From: Flavobacterium sp. J27
Lineage (GTDB): Bacteria; Bacteroidota; Bacteroidia; Flavobacteriales; Flavobacteriaceae
NCBI RefSeq assembly: GCF_004303025.1
Contig: NZ_PJQW01000001.1
Location: 393,435 to 457,434, forward strand
DNA: 64,000 nt
Reading direction: 5' to 3'
Both the position numbers and the translations under genes were made by a program. A model generated the notes under the pieces. The model did not search any database, was not told the origin of the DNA, and was given only the letters and a program-made list of their open reading frames with translations. Each line of letters opens with the position of its first letter. Within the stretch, counting starts at the first letter, position 1. Of this stretch, positions 28,248-35,654 are shown in pieces.

Positions 28248-29365
28248 TATTCTAAATGATTTACTTCTACCGTTGACGCTTCTCTTACCGATGTTGAAAT
28301 TGATAAACCTTGAAAAGGAGCTACACTTTCAATTTCATTTCTATCATATAAGATACCCAAAAAAGGAAACTCTGGATATGTATGAGTTGAAAAATTGGAT
28401 AATAAATTTTGAACTTGAGAAAGTGGCAAATTCCATTCTATACTTAATCTTTCAGACGATGGTTCCATGAAAGAAATATATAGTAATTCTGTATAAGTAT
28501 GTTGTTGTGTTTGTGAAAAATCGACACCATCAATGAGGCTGAATTTTAAAGTTGTATTGCTTTCTCGATAATTGATTAAGGTATTTTGAAAATCTGAGAA
28601 GGTTAAATAACCATTATAATTATTTTGGGATAAATACATTTGTTGAATAGTAGATTCATGACACCACATGCATTTAGCAGGTTTTCCAGCATTAGTGTGA
28701 GAAGCATCTACACTATTTTTTCTTATCCCATTTTGATCAAAAATACCAAAACGTAATTGCCCATTGTTTAATAGCTCAATAGTTTCATATTCATAAATAT
28801 CTTGCGTAATTGAATCAATTTCTTGACAGAAAAATAATTGATTAAAACCATTTTGTTCAGAAAATTGAATGATACGGTGTTCTAAGGAAACTCCAGAATT
28901 ATTTATGTATCCTTTTTGAGGTAATAATGTATATTTAGTAAGGATTTCATTTAGTGTATTTGGAACTCCCGTAATCTCATAATAATGTTCAGAAGCACCT
29001 ATTAATAAAGTAATATATCTACCTAGATCAATGTTATTGTTTGTTTTATATTCATCGGTGTTTTTAATTTTATCAGATAATTTTAAAAGTTTTTCAATAG
29101 CATTTTGGTTGAAACCTAATTTTTCAATATCAATAGTGATGGTATTATTATTTACAATAAAACCATTAGTTGATGTTGGTAATAGTGCACCAATGTATGA
29201 TAATGCCCATTTTAAACCTATTAATGATTTATCAATTGAATCATCAGGATAAGCTTTATTCCATTTTAGATTTATTGAGGTGTCGGTTTCGATTAAATCT
29301 GTATAGGAGTCATTCGTACAAGAAAAGTTAATTAAAATTAAAAGTGTATAAATATATTTTTTCAT
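28247..29365 (-). CDS. Lipoprotein with one CxxCH haem motif
   Basis: A 372-residue protein with a short signal sequence and Cys16 as likely lipidation site (LINFSC). It has one haem-c motif, Cys232-Met-Trp-Cys235-His236, preceded by TNAGKPAKCMW. The protein is much longer than a monohaem cytochrome c and its N-terminal part resembles no family I know. The context (between radical SAM and glycosyltransferase genes) suggests an outer-leaflet redox partner. The motif may alternatively bind metal without haem. It lies 3 bases after the radical SAM stop. Confidence 0.7.
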   Translation of the reverse strand: MKKYIYTLLILINFSCTNDSYTDLIETDTSINLKWNKAYPDDSIDKSLIGLKWALSYIGALLPTSTNGFIVNNNTITIDIEKLGFNQNAIEKLLKLSDKIKNTDEYKTNNNIDLGRYITLLIGASEHYYEITGVPNTLNEILTKYTLLPQKGYINNSGVSLEHRIIQFSEQNGFNQLFFCQEIDSITQDIYEYETIELLNNGQLRFGIFDQNGIRKNSVDASHTNAGKPAKCMWCHESTIQQMYLSQNNYNGYLTFSDFQNTLINYRESNTTLKFSLIDGVDFSQTQQHTYTELLYISFMEPSSERLSIEWNLPLSQVQNLLSNFSTHTYPEFPFLGILYDRNEIESVAPFQGLSISTSVREASTVEVNHLE

Positions 29366-29368
29366 AAA

Positions 29369-30739
29369 TTACCTATTTAAAATCATCAAACCATTCGCTA
29401 AAACGGCCTTTAATTTGTGTTTTAAAGCTTGTATTACATTCGTATTTTTCTTTTTATAAAATTCTACTTCATTGACCACTTTTGAAACAGCATAATCGTA
29501 GAATTTTCTGGAATAAGTCCGTTCAAAATCAATATCTCTATCCGTTGAGGTTTTCCAATCTGGGGCTTTTGTTATTTTATGTTCTACTTCGTTATATAGC
29601 GAAGTTCCTTTAATAGGATAAGCAACCGTAATAGTGTAATGGGTGGGGTTGGCTTCTTTTAAATAATGTATGGTTTTAGTAATGTCTTCTTCTGTTTCTC
29701 CAGGATAACCCAGCATAATAAAAGTGCCTGTTTCAATGCCTAAACTATTTGTTTTTTGAATGGCTTCCTTAACCACATTCACATCCACGCGTCGATCCAT
29801 TAAATCAATTATTTTTTGAGAACCACTTTCTGCACCAATCCAAATTCTAAAACAACCTATTTCTTTTAAAACAGCTAATATTTCATCGTTTAATCGTTCG
29901 GCTCTTGTAATGCATTCAAATGGAATTACAGCGTCTTGTAAGAGTACTTCTTCTTTTAAAGCAAGCAACCATTTATGACTTACGGTAAAAACATCATCTA
30001 CAAACCAAATGGCATCTGGTGCATACTTGTCTTTTAATAGTTTCATCTCTGTGGCTACTTGATGTGCGGGTCTTCTTCTGTAGCTTTGGCCATAAACAGC
30101 AGTACTACACCATTTGCAAGTGTAAGGGCAACCTCTTTGAGTGGAAATCGTCATCGAACTTTGGCCGTTATTTTTTTTCCAAGTGTCTAAGTAGAGTTGC
30201 ATATTAATAGCTTCTCTATTGGGTAAAGGTAATTCGTCTAATTCTCTAAATTTTTTTCTGCTTGGCATTTGAATTACGATATCATTTTCTAGAAAAGCAA
30301 TACCATCAATCGTATGGTAATTTTTATTGTGTAGTATGGCATCACACAATTCATAAGTGGTTTCTTCTCCTTCGCCAATAACTAAAAAATCAGCACCAGA
30401 TTTTAGATAATTTTCAATATTGTAGGAAACATCTGGTCCACCAAGGATTATTTTGGGAAAACCAAACAACTCTGTTTTTAAAATCTTAAGGAGTTTAACA
30501 ACCTCAATTTTGGTCATTAAATTAGTATAAATACAAATAATTTTTGATTGTTTTTCTTCAATAAATTGAAGTTGCTCTTTTTGAGAGGTAAAAGTTGTAT
30601 CAAAAACGATATTATCGAGTTGCTTGCTTTTTAAATAAGCAGACACATACAACAAACCCAATGGAGGGTAAGGTTTCATTATCTTCTGTTCTTTAGGGTC
30701 ATCAGATAAATAATACGCATGTGTGAATAAAATACTCAT
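29369..30739 (-). CDS. Radical SAM enzyme with cobalamin-binding-type domain (second of cluster)
   Basis: A 456-residue enzyme. Residues 1-140 are a B12-binding-type domain (YPPLGLLYVSAYL, ILGGPDVSYNIENYLKSGAD, IGEGEET). Radical SAM cysteines are Cys204, Cys208 and Cys211 (GCPYTCKWC). The WFVDDVF and GAESGSQKIIDLM blocks are also typical. Members of this BchE-like class act on porphyrins, hopanoids, lipids and antibiotics, so the substrate cannot be inferred. The start overlaps the methyltransferase stop by 4 bases. Confidence 0.92.
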   Translation of the reverse strand: MSILFTHAYYLSDDPKEQKIMKPYPPLGLLYVSAYLKSKQLDNIVFDTTFTSQKEQLQFIEEKQSKIICIYTNLMTKIEVVKLLKILKTELFGFPKIILGGPDVSYNIENYLKSGADFLVIGEGEETTYELCDAILHNKNYHTIDGIAFLENDIVIQMPSRKKFRELDELPLPNREAINMQLYLDTWKKNNGQSSMTISTQRGCPYTCKWCSTAVYGQSYRRRPAHQVATEMKLLKDKYAPDAIWFVDDVFTVSHKWLLALKEEVLLQDAVIPFECITRAERLNDEILAVLKEIGCFRIWIGAESGSQKIIDLMDRRVDVNVVKEAIQKTNSLGIETGTFIMLGYPGETEEDITKTIHYLKEANPTHYTITVAYPIKGTSLYNEVEHKITKAPDWKTSTDRDIDFERTYSRKFYDYAVSKVVNEVEFYKKKNTNVIQALKHKLKAVLANGLMILNR

Positions 30740-31512
30740 AATTTTTGTAGAATTATAATATAATGATCTGCATATTTAGAAAGAAACCGTAACTTTTGAA
30801 TGCTATTTTCCATTAGATTCAAAAAATTTAGAAACCACTTTCTATTTTTAAAAAAGGGTTCTAAATAAGACGGCGGTATGAAAAAACCAATGGGCTTATA
30901 TTCAATACATTTAAATTTTTCTTTTGTTAAATGTACAATTTCTTTTGGGTTATAGTAATAGGTAGGTACATTTTCTCCATCAACATTAGCATATACTATC
31001 TTTTTTTTTCTTCTAAAAATAGTATTAAATTTTCCTTTTGTAAAAAAATAGAATTGTTCCCACAAGGTGTTTTTAGGCATTAAAACTAAAATTAATTTGC
31101 CTTTTTCTTTTAAAAAATCAGGAGCTGTTTTAAAAAATGAAGACAACTCATCTGGAGATAAACAGTTTAATCCTCCAAAATTTGAAAATAATAAATCTTG
31201 TTTTTTTTCTTTATCAAAGCTAGAAATGGTTGTGATGTCTAATGTTGAAAAGTCAAGGTTTTGATACTGATTTTTTGTTTTAGCAATAGCAATCATTTTT
31301 TCAGAAATATCGGTTGCTACCACATTAAATTTTTGTGAAGCAAACCAAAGCGCATCTTCACCCGTACCACAATTAATTTCAAAAATATCTTTTACGGAAG
31401 ATAGATGAGGAGATATAATTTTATAAACGACTCTACGTTGTAATTTACCTATCAATGTATGGGTAAACGATTGGTCGTAATTTACAGCAGCTATGTCAAA
31501 ACTAGCGTCCAT
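30736..31512 (-). CDS. Class I SAM-dependent methyltransferase
   Basis: A 258-residue enzyme with motif I at IFEINCGTGEDALWFA, motif II acid in VVATDISEKMIAIAK, and a LLFSNFGGLNCLSPDE stretch at motif IV. It most resembles small-molecule or lipid methyltransferases of the UbiE/MenG-like type. It is squeezed between two radical SAM genes with overlaps of 4 and 11 bases, so it should work on the same intermediate. Confidence 0.88.
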   Translation of the reverse strand: MDASFDIAAVNYDQSFTHTLIGKLQRRVVYKIISPHLSSVKDIFEINCGTGEDALWFASQKFNVVATDISEKMIAIAKTKNQYQNLDFSTLDITTISSFDKEKKQDLLFSNFGGLNCLSPDELSSFFKTAPDFLKEKGKLILVLMPKNTLWEQFYFFTKGKFNTIFRRKKKIVYANVDGENVPTYYYNPKEIVHLTKEKFKCIEYKPIGFFIPPSYLEPFFKNRKWFLNFLNLMENSIQKLRFLSKYADHYIIILQKL

Positions 31513-32956
31513 TTTGTAGTATTTTCAAGATAATTTTGTCTAAAAGAGTGCTCGGAATATAATAGATTAATTTTGCAATTGCTTTTAATTTTAAGAGTGT
31601 AATGCGCGATTGAAATAGGGTTTTTATATGATAAAAGCCCTGACTTTTTCTGTATTCTTTGTGCACAAAACGTTGTAATTTTCTATAATAATTTGAAGAA
31701 TATGTGCTTTGAAACATAACATCTAAATCATCTGAATCTTTCCAATTAGCCTTCAATTGTAAATCATTTTTTACTTTTTCATAAAATTTTGTGCCTGGCA
31801 AAGGATAAGATACCGAAATCCCAATATTATCAGGTAACAGTTCCTTTACCATTCGAATTGTTTTTTGAATGTCTTCTTGGGTTTCAGTTAAATAACCAAA
31901 TTGAAGAAAGAAGGCTACTCGTATGTTTTTTTGTTTCAGTAAATGTGTTGCATCATAAATTTCAGATACTTTTGTGCCTTTATCCATAGCGTCTAATATC
32001 TTTTGAGAAGCACTTTCTGCACCCACCCAAACTTCTTCTAATCCTGATGCCGCTAATGCGTCTATGGTATCTTCTTTTAATAATAAATCAACTCGACTTT
32101 GAATAAAATAACGTATCTGAACGTTTCTTTTCTGTAATTTCCGATTAAATTCTTGTACCCAATTTGGTTTTAATCCAAAAATATCATCACACATCCAAAA
32201 TCTTTTTACACCAAATTCATTCTGTAAATAGATAATTTCGTTTACAATATATTCAGGCGAATGGGCATTATATCGATTGCCATAAATAGGTTTGGCACAC
32301 CAATTACATTTGTATGGACAACCTCTGGTAGTGGCAATGTTTAATGTAAATTCTTGCGTACCTTGATCCCAAATTTCTTTATATGCGTTTATGTTTATTA
32401 AATCCCAAGCGGGTAATGGTAATTCATCTAAATCTTGTAATACAGGACGAGGTGGATTGACTTGAACTTGATCTTCTTTTGTAAAAACCACCCCTTTTAC
32501 GCTTTCAATCGGATTTTTATTTTCTAAAGAATGAATTAATTCGGCTAATGTTATTTCTCCTTCACCTTGAATGATATAATCGGCTCCATTTTGTAGGTAT
32601 AGGTCATAATGATCTGTGGCATCTGAACTGCTAACAATAACAGTACAATTGTTTTGTTTGCCAATATGAATCATCTCAAAACAAGCATCTCTCATATTAG
32701 TAAGACACATTTTGGTTAAATAATTAAACCCGTCGTCATAAATAACTAAATACTGAAATTTTTCTTGTTTAAGTTTGGTTTGAATCGCTCTTGGTGAATC
32801 TAATAAATTAGTATCAAACAAATTAACTTTGTATCCTTTACTCCTCATTAAAGAGGCAGCATATAAGGTGCCTAGAGGAGGGTATGGAGATTTATTTTTC
32901 CACTGTTTTGGGTCTAGTTTATAATAATATGAATGAGAAAAAAGAATTTTAGACAT
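31502..32956 (-). CDS. Radical SAM enzyme with cobalamin-binding-type domain (first of cluster)
   Basis: A 484-residue enzyme. The N-terminal B12-binding-type domain holds YPPLGTLYAASLMRSKGY and DYIIQGEGEITLAEL. The CxxxCxxC cysteines are Cys213, Cys217 and Cys220 (GCPYKCNWC), then FWMCDDIFGL and VWVGAESASQKILDAMDKG. It is clearly a paralogue of the second radical SAM in this operon; the two share the opening (LFSHSYY/LFTHAYY), the PPLG element and the core. A paralogous pair flanking a methyltransferase suggests successive steps on one scaffold. The 8-base overlap with the nucleotidyltransferase gene marks co-translation. Confidence 0.92.
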   Translation of the reverse strand: MSKILFSHSYYYKLDPKQWKNKSPYPPLGTLYAASLMRSKGYKVNLFDTNLLDSPRAIQTKLKQEKFQYLVIYDDGFNYLTKMCLTNMRDACFEMIHIGKQNNCTVIVSSSDATDHYDLYLQNGADYIIQGEGEITLAELIHSLENKNPIESVKGVVFTKEDQVQVNPPRPVLQDLDELPLPAWDLININAYKEIWDQGTQEFTLNIATTRGCPYKCNWCAKPIYGNRYNAHSPEYIVNEIIYLQNEFGVKRFWMCDDIFGLKPNWVQEFNRKLQKRNVQIRYFIQSRVDLLLKEDTIDALAASGLEEVWVGAESASQKILDAMDKGTKVSEIYDATHLLKQKNIRVAFFLQFGYLTETQEDIQKTIRMVKELLPDNIGISVSYPLPGTKFYEKVKNDLQLKANWKDSDDLDVMFQSTYSSNYYRKLQRFVHKEYRKSQGFYHIKTLFQSRITLLKLKAIAKLIYYIPSTLLDKIILKILQNGR

Positions 32957-33857
32957 GTTCTTTGGGAATATCTATTTGAAAGTTTTCTTTAATGAAATCG
33001 TATTTGTTATTTAAAGTATCAATTACTCTTTTTTGAAAATTAGAGGGATGATGTTTAGATACTTTTTTAGAAGATTTAAAAGCTAATGCAAAGTCTTCTG
33101 GTAACATTTTTTTTCTAAATTTTAGTTTCCAAAAGCTGAGGGTAAAATTATAAGAAACTTTTTCAATGAAATCTCCAAAACTTCCAGAATATATCTTTTC
33201 AGAAAAACGATTTAATTTGTTTTTTTGTAAAGGTAAAATAGTTTCAATATTTGTTGACTTGTTAGGGATAAAATCTTTATACCAACTGTTTTTGTCGAAA
33301 AAATCTTTAAAAATTTGATCTCCATGCAAAGGAATTAATGTGGCAATTTCTGTAGCTGTAAAGATGTTTTTTTCTTCAATTTCTAAATAAGCAGAAGAAA
33401 GAAAATAATTCATGCAGAAATATTTTTTTGAATTTAGAAGAAATAGTTTTTTATATAAAATTAAAAATGTTCTACAAGTCCAAAGGTGATTGGGTTTAGT
33501 GATAATAAAATAATCTACGTCACTATTTTTATCAAAATACCCTTTTGAAAGAGATCCAGAAATAGCTATTCCTTCAATGAAAGGGAAAAATCGAGTAATA
33601 AATTGTGCTCTTTTCTGTGCTTTAATAAGCGCAATTTCAGCATTTTTATTCCCTTTTTTTCTTTTTTCTATGGCTTCTTTGGAAAGGTGAGTATGGTAAA
33701 AATCTTCTGTTTTTTCAATGATTCCTTTAGATATAGCGGTTTCTAATTCATCAGAAACCGATTTTAGGTCTTTAAGAGAAGAATATAAATAGACTTCTTC
33801 CTTCTTTAAAGGATGATTAAAAATTGAAAAATATAAAAGAGGTTTTAAAGTTTTCAA
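32949..33857 (-). CDS. Nucleotidyltransferase-domain protein
   Basis: A 302-residue protein whose central region (residues about 96-120) is a minimal nucleotidyltransferase: AISGSLSKGYFDKNSDVDYF with the GSx10DxD type pattern (Gly101, Ser102, Asp113, Asp115). The N-terminal 60 residues look like a winged helix. The C-terminal helices (LNRFSEKIYSGSFGDFIEK) are unassigned. It might add a nucleotide to a protein, RNA or small molecule. It is the first gene of the seven-gene right half-operon. Confidence 0.75.
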   Translation of the reverse strand: MKTLKPLLYFSIFNHPLKKEEVYLYSSLKDLKSVSDELETAISKGIIEKTEDFYHTHLSKEAIEKRKKGNKNAEIALIKAQKRAQFITRFFPFIEGIAISGSLSKGYFDKNSDVDYFIITKPNHLWTCRTFLILYKKLFLLNSKKYFCMNYFLSSAYLEIEEKNIFTATEIATLIPLHGDQIFKDFFDKNSWYKDFIPNKSTNIETILPLQKNKLNRFSEKIYSGSFGDFIEKVSYNFTLSFWKLKFRKKMLPEDFALAFKSSKKVSKHHPSNFQKRVIDTLNNKYDFIKENFQIDIPKEHV

Positions 33858-33895
33858 GTTTGTTTCTTTTATAGTGTTGTTTGTTTTGTTTGTAC

Positions 33896-33903
33896 CAAAA
33901 TTA
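33896..33903 (-). promoter_or_regulatory. -7 promoter element of the radical SAM/glycosyltransferase operon
   Basis: The minus strand reads TAATTTTG, an exact TAnnTTTG match, 38 bases before the nucleotidyltransferase start. No -33 TTG at the right distance. Confidence 0.45.
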
Positions 33904-33956
33904 CTAATTCAAATACATTAAAATAATAAATTAACATATTCTATGTAAGACTTGTC

Positions 33957-35102
33957 TCAAAAGTCATATGGGAATTTTGGATTTTTATAGGTTTTGATTT
34001 TTTCAAATTCTACTAAGAATGGTTGTTGGCAATTTCTGGCAAACCTAGCAAATGTTGGTGTAAATTCAATTCCTTTTTCAGTAAAGTTCCATTCTGGGAA
34101 TTCCCAAATAGTAATAGCTGTATAATTACAAAACCCTTCTCCTTCCTCATTTTCTTCTTCTTTTTCTTCTTCTTTTTCTTCTTTTGGAGTTTCAAAGTTT
34201 TCTTTTAGATTGATAATTTCAAATAACTTTGGAGCAAAGTAAGTATTTCTGTACGCTGCAAACCGACTGAAATTCTTTTCACTATATACGGTAACGGAAG
34301 TATCAAAAGCGATAATTTCGTCCAAAGTAAATTCTTTACCTGTTTGTAAATCAATTAGATTTCCTTCGCCGCCAAAATCTGGATGCGCACCACCGCAAAA
34401 ATATGACGAGAAGATATGAAATCCTAAAAGATCTTCCGTTAAATAGGAAAGAGTAGTAGTATACTCAATTCCTGTTCCAGTATTATAATTAAATGGAGAT
34501 GAACAGCCCAATTGATTTAAAACCAATTTGTTGTGCTTAGAAGTTAATATAGGGTTTATTTTGTTTTTAATTTCTTCAGAAAAAGTATTGCCTAATCTAA
34601 AAAATGGAACTTCGCAATGTGTTTCTTTGAACCAAATTATTTCTTGATTTTTATGAATTGTAATCGAGTCTTGTATAAAATGAAGATAATTCAATTTAAC
34701 CAAACTCAAATCTTCCTCTATTTCAGTTGAAAATGTTTTCTTAAACCTATCAAAATCTATTGTTCTTAATGTAATATTAATTGATTTTCCAGCTTTGTTT
34801 TTCCATTTTCCTTTGAAGTTTGACTCTTTTTTAACTAACTCAAATTTTTCTTCAAAAAAATCTTCACCGTAGTCATTCCCAAAGTAAAGTGTGTAGGAGT
34901 CTTCGTTGTATTTACCGTTCAGTCGAATATCTTTTAAAGATGTTTGATAAAAATAATTACCCTCAATATAATTGTTATCATATTCAGTTATCTCCATGTA
35001 AATAATAGACTTACCTAATTTTCCTTCTAAAAAATAAGTATTTTGAGCAGGTATTTGCCATGAAATTAGCAAAAAGAATAGTATTTTAAAAGCGATGTTC
35101 AT
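33957..35102 (-). CDS. Exported hypothetical protein with RsiV/DUF3298-like C-terminus
   Basis: A 381-residue protein with a signal peptide ending about SWQIPAQ. The N-terminal half is a beta-rich domain (EGKLGKSIIYMEITEYDN, IRLNGKYNED). The C-terminal half has CGGAHPDFGGEGNLIDLQTGK and EFTLDEI, which resembles DUF3298/RsiV-type periplasmic domains. A run of glutamate and lysine (EEKEEEKEEENEEGEGF) at about residues 303-320 is coded by a GAA-rich trinucleotide-like tract. Function unknown. It stands apart from the neighbouring operons, with its own -7 element. Confidence 0.65.
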   Translation of the reverse strand: MNIAFKILFFLLISWQIPAQNTYFLEGKLGKSIIYMEITEYDNNYIEGNYFYQTSLKDIRLNGKYNEDSYTLYFGNDYGEDFFEEKFELVKKESNFKGKWKNKAGKSINITLRTIDFDRFKKTFSTEIEEDLSLVKLNYLHFIQDSITIHKNQEIIWFKETHCEVPFFRLGNTFSEEIKNKINPILTSKHNKLVLNQLGCSSPFNYNTGTGIEYTTTLSYLTEDLLGFHIFSSYFCGGAHPDFGGEGNLIDLQTGKEFTLDEIIAFDTSVTVYSEKNFSRFAAYRNTYFAPKLFEIINLKENFETPKEEKEEEKEEENEEGEGFCNYTAITIWEFPEWNFTEKGIEFTPTFARFARNCQQPFLVEFEKIKTYKNPKFPYDF

Positions 35103-35137
35103 TAGCGATTTTTATTATGATATTGAGAAATACTATT

Positions 35138-35145
35138 CAAAGTTA
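35138..35145 (-). promoter_or_regulatory. -7 promoter element of the 33957-35102 gene
   Basis: TAACTTTG on the minus strand, an exact TAnnTTTG match, 35 bases upstream of the ATG. No -33 element identified. Confidence 0.4.
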
Positions 35146-35193
35146 AAAGAACAAATTAATAGAAAATTTCTTTATTCATCATAAAAACGATTT

Positions 35194-35586
35194 TTATTGT
35201 TGAATTATTGTGCAAACACCATCAACACAACCAACGTTGTTTGGAGGGTTAACCACAGCGCAATCTGAAAAAATGTGATACTGTATATTGTAATTTGCTT
35301 CGTCTTGATTGTATTGATTTACCATAGTAGTTAGATAAGTAATATCTACCTCATTTGAATAAATTAAATATTCCCAAGGACCGCCACAAGGTTTAGATCC
35401 AAATGCCATAAAATCACAGCCAATTTCCTCATTGCATTCAAAGGATGCAACATAATCTTTAATGTGTTGTTTTTGTTTTTGTAAAGTTTCAAAGTCAGTT
35501 GTTTTACTGGTTTTATTTGCCTCTTTTTCACATTGAAAACTTTGAAATAGAGCAACAATGACCAATAACCTTAAAAAATTTTTCAT
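35194..35586 (-). CDS. Small hypothetical lipoprotein
   Basis: A 130-residue protein with a short signal peptide and Cys19 as likely lipidation site (FQSFQCEK). Six further cysteines (CNEEIGC, PCGGPWEY, DCAVV, GCVDGVC) suggest disulfides in a small extracytoplasmic domain. I know no functional family for it. It is 69 bases after polA in the reading direction and might be transcribed with it. Confidence 0.6.
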   Translation of the reverse strand: MKNFLRLLVIVALFQSFQCEKEANKTSKTTDFETLQKQKQHIKDYVASFECNEEIGCDFMAFGSKPCGGPWEYLIYSNEVDITYLTTMVNQYNQDEANYNIQYHIFSDCAVVNPPNNVGCVDGVCTIIQQ

Positions 35587-35654
35587 AGCAATTTTATAGT
35601 AAGATGCTAAAAATTAAATAAGGTTGCGTTGATTATGTCTCTTATTTTAAAACA

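Noticed and set aside
34013..34208. Short open frames on both strands at the GAA-rich tract
   Set aside because: These are runs of Lys or Phe produced by the repeat inside the 33957-35102 gene and have no independent support.
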